NCBI GenBank assembly: GCA_025200525.1
Contig: CM045760.1
Location: forward strand, 48,069,932-48,133,931
Direction: 5' to 3'
Length of the DNA stretch: 64,000 nucleotides
Source: Camellia lanceoleosa
Lineage: Eukaryota; Streptophyta; Magnoliopsida; Ericales; Theaceae
Made by a program: the position numbers and the translations under genes. Shown here piece by piece: positions 24,480 to 36,109 of the stretch (positions are counted from its first letter, which is position 1; each line of letters opens with the position of its first letter). Under the pieces are notes generated by a model. That model saw nothing but the letters and a program-made list of their open reading frames with translations. It did no database searches and was not told where the DNA came from.

Positions 24480-27022
24480 GGGTAAATTACCACCAAAAAA
24501 AAAAAACTCAAGGTTTCGCATGTTTTTTAATTAAAACCCTTATGATACTTTCGTGTCACAATTTAGTCCCTTCGTCCATCTTCGTCTCATTCAACTAACG
24601 GAAATCTATGCAAAATTTTCAGATTCAAAATTACATGTTCAAACTCTTATATTTCCCTCGTCGTAATTCCGTTTCGCCTCATTTTTGTGTCATTGGATTC
24701 ACCTCATAGCCTAATTTTCATTCCACCCCTCATACACTTTATTCCACCTCTTTTTATGTGTTATCAGAGCTCCGAAAATTGGCCAAAAATAAGTTTTTTC
24801 TCTCTTTTTTTTTTCAACATTCAAACTCACATGTTCAAGACATTGTATCTCCCTCATCACAACTTCGTTTTGCCTCATTTTTATGTCATTGGATTTATCT
24901 TATGGCCTAATTTTCATTCCACCCCTCATACACCTTGTTCCACCTCTTTGTGCATGCCGTCAAAGCTCTAAAAGTTGGCCAAAAATAGAATTTTTCTCTT
25001 CTTTTTTTTCAAATTCAAACTCACATGTTCAAAACCTTGTATCTCCCTCGTCGTAACATCGTTTTGTCTCATTTTTTACATCATTGGATTCACCTCATGG
25101 CTTAATTTTTATTCCATCCCTCATACGCCTTGTTCTATCTCTTTTTACATGTCACCGGAGCTCTAAAAGTTGGTCAAAACTAAGATGTTTCAAACCCACA
25201 TGTTCAAGACCTTATATCTCTCTCATCGTAACTCCGTTTTGTCTCATTTTCGCATCATTAAATTCACCTCATGGCCTAACTTTTATATCACTGTCATACG
25301 CCTTATTCCACTTCTTTTTGTGTGCTATTAGAGCTCTGAAATTTGGTCAAAAATACGATTTTTCTCTCTTGACTTCTTTTTTTGGCTACAAAACTAAGCC
25401 AAGAATATTATCACTAGAACAAAATGAAACTAAAGTTTTAACCACTCAACGGCACCACCACTGTCGAAGATCGGTGGCCACCACGAGTTCGATGGAAGGG
25501 CCATGAAGGAAGAGGAAAGGAAGGAGGAAGGAAGTGTTGGGCATACCTCCTTAATGGAGTATGGGACCCAATTGGTTTATTAAAATATTTAATTTAGTTT
25601 GGTATTGGTTATAATATATTTTCAATATATTATATCTAATTTTTGGAGGTCCAATGAATATTTAATAATCTGTATGGTAATACCTAGAGTTTTGATATAT
25701 ATATTAAAAAAAATTTAAAAAAAAAAAAAACCCAAAAAGTATTGTGTTTTTTTTCCTAAAGATGTGTTGCGGCTGTTATATGATTTTGATGATCCTCGGT
25801 GACTGTGCAATGGGTAATTCAATTTGTTGAATCAAAATTGTTGTGTGCTGATTGAATTCAATTCGATGGAGTTGAATTTAAAGGATTATTTTTTGCTGTA
25901 CTTTGCAGGGTTAGTGAAAGTTATTTTGATTCAGATTTGTGGTTTTTTTCAATTCTATTTTGAAGATTTTTGTTCATCTATTTGGTAAGGTCTTTCTTTT
26001 TTATTATTTGTGATTATTTAGAATTCACCTAAGTATAGTTTTGTGAGACAATTCGTGTCTCGTTTGCAATCGTTTGGAAACCTTTGGTTGATAATGGAAT
26101 CGAATTTCGATTCCGTGAATGTATCTCACATTGAGGAAACCGTGTAAAAATTCTTGTGTGGTTGATTTAATTTTTTCGCATTAGTTTTTATTTCCATTGA
26201 TTTATTTACTTGTGGAAAAACATCTATTTTTCCTAATAGGAAGAAGCACAGAGATAGAAGATAGAGGGGGGGAAAAAAGGAGAAAAATCTTACTTCTAGC
26301 CAATTTCCGAAGCTTCGATGGTTTTCAAAACAAGGTGGAACAAGGCGTGTGAGGGATAGAATGAACACTAGGCCATAAGGTGAATCAAACAATGAAAAAA
26401 TGAGGCCAAACGAAGTTACGACGAGGAATATACAAAGTCTTGAGTATGTGGATTCGAATGTAGAGAAAAAAAAAATCTTATTTTTTACCAACTTTTGAAA
26501 CTCCGACAAAATACAAAAAGAGGAGGAACAAGATGTATGAAGGATGGAATGAAAACCCATGAGGTGAATCCAACGACATGGAAATGAGATGAAATGGAAT
26601 TATGACGAAAGAGATATAAGGTTTTAAACATGTAGGTTTGAATTTGAAAAAAAAAAAAAAAATTCTTATTTTTGGCCAATTTTCAAAGTTTCGACGATAC
26701 GTAAAAAGAGGTGGAATAAGGAGTATGAGAGGTAGAATGAAAATTAGGCCATGAAGTGAATCCAATAATACGAAAATGAGGCGAGATGAAATTAAGATGA
26801 AACGAAGTTACGACAAGGGAAATACAAGAACTTGAACATGTAGATTTGAATCTGAAAATTTTGTCCAGATTTTCGTTAGTTAAATGAGACAAAGACGAAC
26901 GGAGGGGTTAAATTGTGACACAGAAATAACTTAAGAGTTTTAATTGTTACAATTGAAATCTTGAAGTTTAAATTGAAAAAACACATAAAATCTTTAAAAA
27001 AAATTTGTTTTGTAATTTGTCC
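24480..27022. mobile_element. Large Mutator-like foldback element (2.54 kb)
   Basis: The ends GGGTAAATTAC and, inverted, GGACAAATTAC open two long inverted arms (about 24,480-25,380 and 26,270-27,022). The flanks AAAGAAATA and AAATAAATA match at 8 of 9 positions, fitting a 9-bp Mutator-type duplication. Each arm carries tandem units of roughly 175-208 bp (units at 24,634, 24,830, 25,024 and 25,199 on the left; about 26,440, 26,626 and 26,834 inverted on the right). Open frames in the arms come from the repeat and share the same peptide phrases, so I do not call them genes. The centre (25,440-26,230) is single-copy here and may be a later insertion or captured DNA. No transposase was seen. Confidence 0.7.
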
Positions 27023-27089
27023 AAATAAATAATCTAAAATCAATAACTCCAACAAGACATTAATTACATGTCAATACGGTAAATAATCT

Positions 27090-27242
27090 AGGCCAAGTTT
27101 GGCTAAACTAAAAAAGTACACTTATTTCATCTTTTTATCTTTTTTAAGTCACATCAATCAACATCTCCTCTCTATTTTTTTTACACATAATACAAAAAAA
27201 ATCAAAAAATACACTTATTTAATCTTCTCAAACTTGACCCTA
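27090..27242. mobile_element. Small MITE
   Basis: The ends TAGGCCAAGTTTG and CAAACTTGACCCTA are 13-14 bp inverted repeats. Inside, AGTACACTTATTT and AATACACTTATTT are also mirrored on the two sides. ATC borders both ends (possible 3-bp duplication). About 153 bp, superfamily uncertain. Confidence 0.5.
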
Positions 27243-28439
27243 ATCTCAACAACACATGTAATGTCTAAACCGTAAATAAACACATAATGTGTCCTACCTT
27301 GATCACTCCCCAAGGTCCTTCCGAATTGTGTATAAAATCCACACCACTCCCTCGACAGAGACTATTACTCCTCTCAGCTACATAGTGGCGTTTTAGGTAC
27401 AACTTAAAAAACTCAGTTTTTTGGCATTTTAATTTTTTTTAGCCAAAAAAATTATTAAAAAGTTACAAAAAAAAAATTAACCTTTTTATCAACAAAAAAT
27501 CAAAAAATTACAAAAAAACAAAAAAATCAAAAAATTAATTTTTTTATCAACTTTTCAAAACAGCACGTAATAGTGTCTAGGAATCTAATACCGATAGTGA
27601 CAACAGGCGACTATCTCCCTCAACTCATTGGACCAACTTTGACTATTCTGCTTACCTAGACCAGTCCGAAAATCAATCAAATAATCTCACTCGGGTCAAG
27701 CCCCCTAAAAACAATTTACGAAAAAATCAAATCCCTTAAATAATCTGATACTTTAGTTAAATTTAATACCCATGGATAATTTTTCAACACTTACGAAATT
27801 TTACCATATTCTTTTTATAGTCATTTTACAAAAATACTCTAATGATTAATAATATAGAATAATTTCTAAGTATAAAATTATCACTGTGCCTTTTTGAATC
27901 AAAATTGCCATTTTTCTATGAGGGTCGATTTTTACCATTTTATTCATATTAATTTCATCAAATTAACTATTAAATAGTAAAATCAACCATTAGTTTATTT
28001 TAGCCTAAAATATCCAATTAGTCCTAAGGAGCCAAAATTATCATTTTTTTTTTCTTTTTACATCAAAAGTCACCCTATAAATTTAAGTCACTCTTCAATT
28101 GTTATCTAATTATACGAACATACTAACGCTATCTTTAACACACAACCAAAAAAAAAAAAAAAAGTCCTTAAGGCATGAAAATATCGCAATAAATCTTTAA
28201 ACTAACAAAAATTAGTAATTAAATATAACTAAAAAAATACCTTTAAAGCACCAAAACAACTCCAAATCAAATCATCTTTTCAACTAGTTCATTTTTCATA
28301 CCAAGTAAGCTAACTAAAACAATTTTCTCAAGATTAGCTCATTAACATAACTTTTATACAAAAAATAAAAAATAAAAAATCATTTAATATGACAATGAAT
28401 GCACATTTTAGAGTATGCGAAATAAAAGTCCTAATTTAA
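27243..28439. other. AT-rich spacer, no gene seen
   Basis: No ORF. 27,410-27,560 is low-complexity AAAAAATT/AAAATCAAAAAATT sequence resembling 61,960-62,040, perhaps the end of a common DNA element. The rest is ordinary AT-rich sequence. Confidence 0.45.
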
Positions 28440-28866
28440 TAATTTATAAATCTTAAGTAAAAATAATTAATCAACTTAAAGTATTATATTATTATACTTA
28501 ACACTTTCCGTTAGTATTTTGTTAGGAATTTAAACAAATTCAGGTCATGTGCGAAACACATGACGCACTTATTGATTCTTTAGAACAATAATACTCTTAT
28601 TTAATATTAGTGATCTCATTTGCACTTTGACTTCCTTATCTTAGTGACAAAGTGTAACTGAGATCACCAAATAAGGGTATTATTGATCTAAAAATTTAAT
28701 AATTGTGTCATGTATCTAATATATGACCTGATTTTGTTTAAATTTCTAATATATGGAGTGTGTTAAGTTTAACAAGATAATAATTTAAAGTGGTTAACTG
28801 TTAAGTTTTGAAATTTAAGAGTGCAAATGGGTCATAATTTAAGGGAGTTTACTATAATTTATCCTA
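28440..28866. mobile_element. Foldback MITE
   Basis: Two imperfect inverted arms of about 180-200 bp. The left arm AAACAAATTCAGGTCATGTG pairs with the right CATATATGACCTGATTTTGT; GATCTCATTTGCACTTTG pairs with CAAAGTGTAACTGAGATC; left AATAATACTCTTATTT pairs with right AAATAAGGGTATTATT. No clear target duplication. Confidence 0.6.
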
Positions 28867-29154
28867 AGGGCTACAAGTTTTCTTTTTAAAATTTTTGTTT
28901 AGTGATTTTTATTTTAAATTTATGTTAAGATATTTTACTTTTATAATCTACTAGCATATCACCCGTACTATGCACGAAATAAAATAATATATTATTTATT
29001 AAAAATACGATAATTATATATATATATATATTTTTTATATTTTGTTTCTCGTAAATAAAATTTTATATATAAGTTTAAAGATTTTATTTCAAAAGTTCCT
29101 TTACTATAACATATAGTATAGATAGATTAAAATTGTTGTATTGACAATTAATAG
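28867..29154. other. AT-rich spacer
   Basis: No gene. It contains an imperfect hairpin CACCCGTACTATGCACGA (28,961-28,978) and a (TA)n run at 29,018-29,031. Confidence 0.4.
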
Positions 29155-29163
29155 TTAAAATTA

Positions 29164-29917
29164 GGGTAATTTTATTTTCACACACCAATTCTACACAGTT
29201 CACACACTTAATGAAAATTTTCATTAATACAATTTTGTTCTAAAATAAAAATACTATAATACCCTCATCTTCTTCTAACTAAACCCTAATTCTAAAATAT
29301 CACAACCATTTTCTATCGTCAACACCAGCTCTTTCATCCGCCATCCCCTCCCATCGCCTTTTTTCCTCTCCACTTGCAATCACTTTCCGCCATAAATCAT
29401 ACCCTCCCAAAAGTCTTTCACTGTGAATCACTCAAGGTTGACTATGGAAGTCTACGATAGAGGGGGATGAGTTAGAAGTGGCAGTGGTGGCAATGAAGGG
29501 TTGAAAGTAGCGACAATGACAATAAATGAGGAGTGGGTGAATGAAAAAAAAAAAAAAAAAAAAAAAAAAGGCTCTGTTTGATCTAATTTTAGAATATGTT
29601 TTCAAAAATAAATAAATAAACTTCTTATTTCAACATGATTTTATCTTTCTAGGGGAAAAAAAAATTAAAAATTAAAAAATATTTTTTTGGTATATATTTT
29701 TCTCAAATTAATTTATAATTTTCTCAGAAAAATTTCAAAATATTGATTCAAACATTGAAACTAAGTATAGCCTTAGGGTTTTAAAATTGAAAATAAGGAT
29801 AATATTGGAATATAGAGATGTATGTTAAGAATTTATATTTATATAATATGTGTATTGAGAAAGTGTTCATTAAGTGTGTGTACTAAGAGAAATTAGTGTG
29901 TGAAAATAGAATTACCC
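29164..29917. mobile_element. Mutator-type MITE with perfect 9-bp target duplication
   Basis: 754 bp. The terminal inverted repeats extend about 55 bp with mismatches: the left GGGTAATTTTATTTTCACAC corresponds to the right, inverted, GGGTAATTCTATTTTCACAC, and both go on to CACACACTTAATGAA. TTAAAATTA flanks both sides exactly (29,155-29,163 and 29,918-29,926), diagnostic of Mutator-like transposition. There is no transposase. The interior has a GC-richer stretch (29,310-29,540) that could be captured host DNA, then a poly-A run (29,548-29,569). Confidence 0.85.
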
Positions 29918-30450
29918 TTAAAATTATGTTTTGTTATAAAAAAAAATGGCATAGTTCTAATATTTCACTATTTCAGAATAAAAATATATGAATTTTAAAA
30001 AATTGTCATATTGGTTTTTGAAAGGGAAATAATTAAAGAAATTTTAATACTTAATGAGTAAGAAAGAATTATCGTAACATGTAAAACTACTAAAATCACG
30101 GTTAAATCAACAAATCATTCAAACCATCAAAAAACCAACCAGCCTACACAAAAATTAATTAATTAAAACTTTTAAATTTTATTTTATTAAAATTTAAACT
30201 GTCACTAATTATGTAAAGTAATCTATTAATTTATATTTAAATTTAAAATTGACACAATATAAATTTAAAATTATAATAATCTATCCCATAATTTATTAGT
30301 TTTAACTACAAATTTAAAATTATCATAATTATCTCTTAATTTTTGTATTAAGGAGCAGTAAGAGTGGCATTGAGATTATTAATATATCTATATATTTTAC
30401 AAAAGAATACTTTTAAGGAGAGATATTATGAGAGTTTCAAAGTTTCATAC

Positions 30451-32050
30451 TGTAACAACCCGAAAATTTAAATTGTCCCTTAAATTTTATACTAATATTA
30501 TGGTTGTATGTGATGATATATTATTAAATAAATAATAATAAATATGGAATCTAATTTGACATTAGATTATCAAATATGAGATTAATTAGGGATTATTAGT
30601 TGGGGCCAAATTAATAGAAATATGGAATTATAATACTAGTTGGGCTAAATTAAAATTAAAGATAGTAAATAAACAAATATAAAAGAGTAAATAAATAATA
30701 ATAATAATAATAATGGGTGTGGTAGTAAAATAAATAATTAATTTTCTGTTGATATATGATATAGTGTAATTTAATTAGGAATTAATTTATTTATATAGTT
30801 ATATTAAAAACTGGGCCAAAATATAATTATCTTAAATATTTATATAAGATAAGTATAAATCTATATAATTATGAATCAAATCTTGGAGAAAGATATGCGT
30901 TGGCCACGTGTTAGCCAACCAATGCTCTCACTTCCTTATAAATAAGGAGGTGATTCAGCTAGGTAAAGAAAGGAAAAGAAGAAGGAAATGAGGAAGAAAG
31001 GGAAAGAAAAAGGGAAATGGAGGGACAGAAAGAGGGGAAATGGAGGAAAAAATAATAGAAGTCGAAAGGGTTTTTGATAGTGAAAACAAAGAGTGAGTTA
31101 TTAAAGTTAAGGTAAGTTATATTATAAATTGAGTCACCATAATATATTTTACATATGTTTTGACTTACCATAAGTTATTTTATACAAGTTATGTTTTATA
31201 AATTATTATAAATTATATTAATCTTTCAGTTACGTGAATTATTTCTTGACCCCTATTTGCTTAAAATGAAACCCATGGATATGTTTGTTTATATTTTAAA
31301 GAATATTTGACTATAACCTTATAAACAATTATATTTTGTAAGTACCATCACAGGAGTCCCACGTCTTAGGGGACTTAAATAACTATTGGCTTCTGTTTGG
31401 TCACCTTGTCACCCTCTATTGTCATGGATCTATTGACCTATGTTTTGTGCGGAGCAAAGTGTTGTGCGAAGATAAATGCTACACTATTGTGGAAGCCACC
31501 TCTATAATCTGTACGAGCCACCTCTTGAATCCGAACCTCTGTTCTGACTGTCACTCATGTGACCTCTGTTCTGTTCTATTCGGTACCGTAGTTATGGTTA
31601 TTTATTTATATAATCTCAGTTTTGCTACTTAAATGATTATTTGTTCAGACTAAGTTATCTTAAATATTTTAGTTACATAACTATCCATGCTTATTTTGTA
31701 TCCCTTATACTCTTAATATAATATTTCTCACTCTGCCATGTGCTTATAGCTATTTACCAATTTTCTAGAAACAATACAATTCAGAAATAGTTTTTGAAAA
31801 GTCTTAGATGCGGAGTTGAGGAATAGACACACATAACATTTTTTATGATATTTTTATATGTAAATATCGACCTTTCGGGTCAATAAATTTTGTAATAAAA
31901 AATAGAAACTCCAATGATTATTTTGGTACCCTCACTTGAATATTGTTTTTTGCTCGCGATTATTAATTTGTTTAAGAATTGGCCAGAGATAACTTCAGTT
32001 ACTGGCAATTATGATACTTAACCCTTGGGTACGGAGAGCGGGTCGTGATA
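30451..32050 (+). mobile_element. Solo LTR (1.6 kb) inside repeat J
   Basis: Starts TGTAACAACCCG and ends CGGGTCGTGATA. CATAC flanks it on both sides (30,446-30,450 and 32,051-32,055). The unoccupied site is visible at 56,955-56,975 (CTCATACAAAATTATT), which confirms the insertion. The last base of the LTR is ambiguous because the duplication CATAC overlaps a usual CA end. No ORF or internal domain, so it is a solo LTR of a family different from A-D and L1. Confidence 0.85.
30905..30944 (+). promoter_or_regulatory. Predicted LTR promoter: G-box, CCAAT, TATA
   Basis: CACGTG (30,905-30,910), CCAAT (30,919-30,923) and TATAAATA (30,937-30,944) lie close together about 455-495 bp into the LTR, with a purine-rich leader after them. 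The arrangement fits a Pol II promoter at a U3/R border. Motif-based prediction. Confidence 0.55.
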
Positions 32051-34330
32051 CATACAAAATTATTTTTAAAATCAAAACCTCTATGTAAGATTGTAAAATA
32101 AAAATTAAATAGAAGCTAACCAATCAGGATTTTCTTATAGTTGTTTAAAATTAAGAAAATAAAAAAAAATAGTATGAAATATTGATCATAAGGTTTCTCA
32201 CCAAAAATCTCATTTTGCTTATATAAATGGGAGCATAAGATTCACTTTATGTAAGTGAAACAATTCCCTTTTTCCTTTTTTTTTTTTTTTCTTCTTGATG
32301 TGAGATTGTAAAATAAAAAAATTAAACGGAATCTAGCCAATGGAAATTTTTTTAATTGTTTAAATTTAAGAAAATTTAATAATTTATATAAATAGGAGTA
32401 TAAGATTCACTTTATGTAAGTAAAACAATTCACTTTTTTTCTTCTTTTTCCGCTGTAGGATTATAAAATAAAAGTTAAACGGAAGCTAACCAATAGAAAT
32501 TTTCTTAATTATTTAAAATTAAGAAAATTTAATAATTTTAGAATGAGGGTTTGGAACTCCTAGAAATCTTCTTTCTAAAAACTCCATTTTTCCTTATATA
32601 ATATAAGTGAAATAACTCATTTTTTTCTTCTTTTCCTGATGTGAGATTATGTAAAATAAAAGTTAACAATTGTTTAGGCGGAAAGTTTATTTTGAATCAA
32701 GCAATCTCAGTCGTTTAATCTTTAATTAGGTTAATCTTAAATTTATTTCGAATCAAACAAATCTAACCAATATATTTTGATAAAACCGCGAAAATTGCAA
32801 TTAAGCCAGCGAATCAATCAAACCGAAAGCAGTTCAGGTCAAAAAACCAATCAACTTATAAAAAAAATTAATTTATTAAAACTTTTAAATTTTATTTTAA
32901 TTTTAAAATTTAAACTGTATTGAACTAAAACATACACAACACTACAATATTAAATGAGAGCATAAGATTTATATAGTGAAACAACTTATTTTTTTCCTCC
33001 TTTTCCTAATGTGTGATTGTAAAATAAAAATTAACAATTGTTTGAATGGAAAGCTCATTTCTAATTAAGCAATCTCAGTCGTTCAATTTTTAATAAGATC
33101 AATCTTAGTTTATTTCAAATCAAACAAATCTAGGCAATATATTTTGATAAAACTGCGATTAAACCACTGAATCAATCAAATCGAAAACGATTCAGCCTAA
33201 TCGGCTAAGTTAAAAGACCAACCAATTTACAACAAAACTAATTAATTAAAAATTTTAAATTTTATTTTAAAATTTAAACCATCTTGAAGTGAAACATGTA
33301 CAATACTACAATATTAAATGGGAGTGTAAGATTTGAGAATATAAGATTTAATTTATATAAGTGAAACAACTCACTTTTTCTTTCTTTTCTCGATGTAAGA
33401 TTATAATTATTTTAAAGAAATATTATGAGAGTTTTCAACTTTCATACAAAATTATTTTTAAAATTAAAACATCTATGTGGAATTGTAAATAAAAATTAAA
33501 TGAAAGCTAACCAATAAGAAGAAGAGAAAAAAAAAATGGTATGAGATATTGATCGTAAAGTTTCTCACTAAAATCTCATTTTGCTTATATAAATGGGAAT
33601 ATAAGATTCACTTTATATAAGTGAAACAATTCATTTTTTCCTTCTTTTCTTAGTATGGAATTGTAAAATAAAAGTTAAATAGAAATTAGCCAATTGGGAT
33701 TTTCTTAATTGTTTAAAATTAAGAAAATGCAATAATTTATATAAATTGAAGTATAATATTCACTTTATGTAAGTGAAATAACTCACTTTTTTTTCTTCTT
33801 TTTTTCTTTTTTTTTTTTATGTGAGATTGTAAAATAAAAAGTAAATGGAAGCTAACCAATAGAAATTTTCTTAATTCTTTAAAATTAAGAAAATTCAATA
33901 ATTTTAGAATGAGGGTTTGGAGCTTCTAGAAGGCTTCTCCCTCAAAACTCCCTTTATAAGATTCACTTTATATAAGTGAAACAACTCACTTTTTCTTTTT
34001 TTGCCCGATGTGGAATTGTAAAATAAAAATTAACAGTTGTTTGGGCAAGAATTACTTTCTAATCAAGCAATGTTAGTTCTTTAGTTTATTTCAAATCAAA
34101 CAAATATAACCGATATATTTTGGTAAAACTGCTAAAATCGCGATTAAACCAGTAAGTCATTCAAACCAAAAACAATTTAGCTTAATCAGTTATGTCAAAA
34201 GACCAACTAGCTTACACAAAATTTAATTAATTAAAAACTTTAAAATTTTATTTTATTAAAATTTAAATTGTCAATAAATATGGAAAGCAAAGTATTAACT
34301 TAAACTTAATAGGGAAATTTGGACATAAAC

Positions 34331-34888
34331 CACTCCTAGTTTCCTTTTATTGTTAAAAGGACAAAAAAAAAATTCGTACTTTTAAAATCCCCTCATAATT
34401 ATAAAGTCCGGTATGAAAGACAAAATTTGTTATTTGAATACTTTATTTGACCATTATATCCTCTCTTTCTTCTCTTTCTTTTACAGCACACACTCTCTCT
34501 CTGTCTTCACCAACTTGACGATTGTTCATCGTCTCCACCATCTTCATCATTTATTGGCGTTTCTTATCCCCATCGTCGGCCGGCAACCACCACTTTTACC
34601 GTCAATCCACCACCATCTCAAATTTGATGCCTACGATTTCATATTTGAAATCAATAACTTAAGATCTAAGATTAAAAAAAACTTTGATTTGACAGAAAAA
34701 ATGAGAAATCGAGATATTACAATGAAAAATCAAGAGTTTTTTTGTTTGTTTGTTCATAGATTTAAAAGTAAAATTTGGCTCTGGTTCGTTCATTTAGTAT
34801 GTACTCTATTTTTTGTAGCAGTAAAATTTTACTCTGCTTAACAACATGCTGATCTACTTAACGATAGTAAAATTTTACTTTAAGTCAT
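34331..34888. other. Unclassified segment with a 142-codon open frame
   Basis: An open frame at 34,413-34,841 starts MKDKICYL and has a His/Leu-rich middle (HRLHHLHHLLAFL). I recognise no domain; base composition and its place between a repeat and a truncated LTR make a real gene unlikely. GTAAAATTTTACT occurs twice (34,822 and 34,866), each an internal palindrome. It may be part of a non-autonomous DNA element whose right end was lost where the A LTR begins. Confidence 0.35.
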
Positions 34889-35794
34889 AGTAAATGTTAC
34901 ACATGCCATATACATTCACAAATAATTCATCTTGAATTTACAACATGTGTCACAAGTAGTAAAGATGAATGAAAGCTAAACAGATAGTTATATGTCCTGA
35001 AGGCTTATACATTTCCAAGTCATTACTTTGTTATAACAAAAGTGAGACTAGCTCAATACAAATAAAGCACTTGGCTATATAAAAGAAAATACAACAAAAG
35101 GAAGCTCTTGCTTCAAAATCCCTCCAAGCTATTGCCTTGGCGGAGACATATTATCAACACCTAAAAATGATTTTTCCCAAATAGGGTGAGCTACAGCCCA
35201 GTAAAAACAATCTAACACAAGATATGAGTCTTAACAAAGATATGAGTAAAGTGTGCATATATAGTGCCCATAGTAAAATCATTCATGTTTTACAAAATCT
35301 TAATATGCCAAGTTTTATATCCCAATCCCTGTTATCTCAATTTCATCCACATCAATTCATTTCGTCTCAACTCATGAACCAATTTCATTATTCTCCAGAC
35401 AACCCAACTGAGACTACAACTTAGTGGTTCTCAAATCAACACGACAATTATACAAACACTTCAACTTGCCATTTTATGGAAATTTCGTTCGCGGGAATCG
35501 GCACTCATGTATACGCGCAGTTTTCGGGACTTACACCGAGGATACACAGGCCAACTTAATTTAATGGAGTCCATCCCCTTTCTCCTCCAAAACATAGAGT
35601 ACATCCATTTTCTCCTCCCAAATATCATACATATACAATGCATTTGAAACACAGTCATATTCAATGGCAACCAACAAGAGATTAGTTTCAATTCACCTAA
35701 TCCTCATACAATTTCTACAACAATGAACAACATTCAGAAGCTATAAGCCCGAGTTCAGAATACAACAAGAGTTTGATGAAAACTGGAATCGCTA
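34889..35794 (-). mobile_element. Element A 3' LTR, doubly truncated
   Basis: Aligns to 54,706-55,540 and then 56,601-56,674 of the 5' LTR. It lacks the terminal 90 bp at its low-coordinate edge and about 1.06 kb inside. The internal break lies near 35,724-35,735, with a short ACAAT word at both breakpoints of the longer copy, suggesting microhomology-mediated or short-repeat deletion. The lost part contained the CTCGAG palindrome cluster. Confidence 0.8.
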
Positions 35795-35815
35795 TAACCT
35801 CCCCCTCTTAAGAAA
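35795..35815 (-). promoter_or_regulatory. Element A polypurine tract
   Basis: The minus strand reads AAGAGGGGGAGGT, directly before the LTR start, after GGGATAGAATTTCTT, matching the equivalent sites of B and D. Confidence 0.75.
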
Positions 35816-36109
35816 TTCTATCCCGGAAATTTCAAATCAAGTGTTAAAAACTAAGTTAAAACCAACTACAACAACGATAACCATTCAATTCTCTCACCAT
35901 GACTCATTTTTCGATCATTTATTCTCAATAACAAGATAAACAATATCTCAGCACTGAATATACAATTCATATCTTTCCAAAACATATGCAATGTTTATAA
36001 TAAACTCGTATTTCTAAAACATAAACAACATATACAATGTTTTCATATTCTATTAATCATAATAACTATACAGTACATGCTCAAACAATAACAAATAAAT
36101 TTGGATATT

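Larger units (their letters stand above)
30070..34330. repeat. AT-rich higher-order repeat J (left copy), interrupted by a solo LTR
   Basis: From 32,051 onward a unit beginning near GATTGTAAAATAAAA recurs at about 32,091, 32,304, 32,457, 32,646, 33,014, 33,395-33,480, 33,659, 33,825 and 34,013. Most units hold two palindromes: TTTTCTTAATTGTTTAAAATT plus AAGAAAA, and TTCACTTTATATAAGTGAA. A longer block (CAATATATTTTGATAAAACTG) recurs at about 32,770, 33,135 and 34,110. The order of blocks repeats at a higher level. 30,235-30,450 joined to 32,051 is collinear with 56,745-57,360. No coding sequence. Confidence 0.7.

Noticed and set aside
24687..26892. Several open frames with phrases like DSPHGLIFIP and FKSTCS
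   Set aside because: They are translations of the foldback arm repeats, recurring in the same order in both arms and in several frames.
28955..28985. Helitron 5' end (CACCCGTACTATGCACGA hairpin)
   Set aside because: Hairpin is imperfect, no CTAG-type 3' end with hairpin could be paired with it, and no RepHel sequence is present.
34413..34841. 142-codon open frame
   Set aside because: No domain, His/Leu/Phe-rich composition, and position between repeats; kept only as an unclassified segment.
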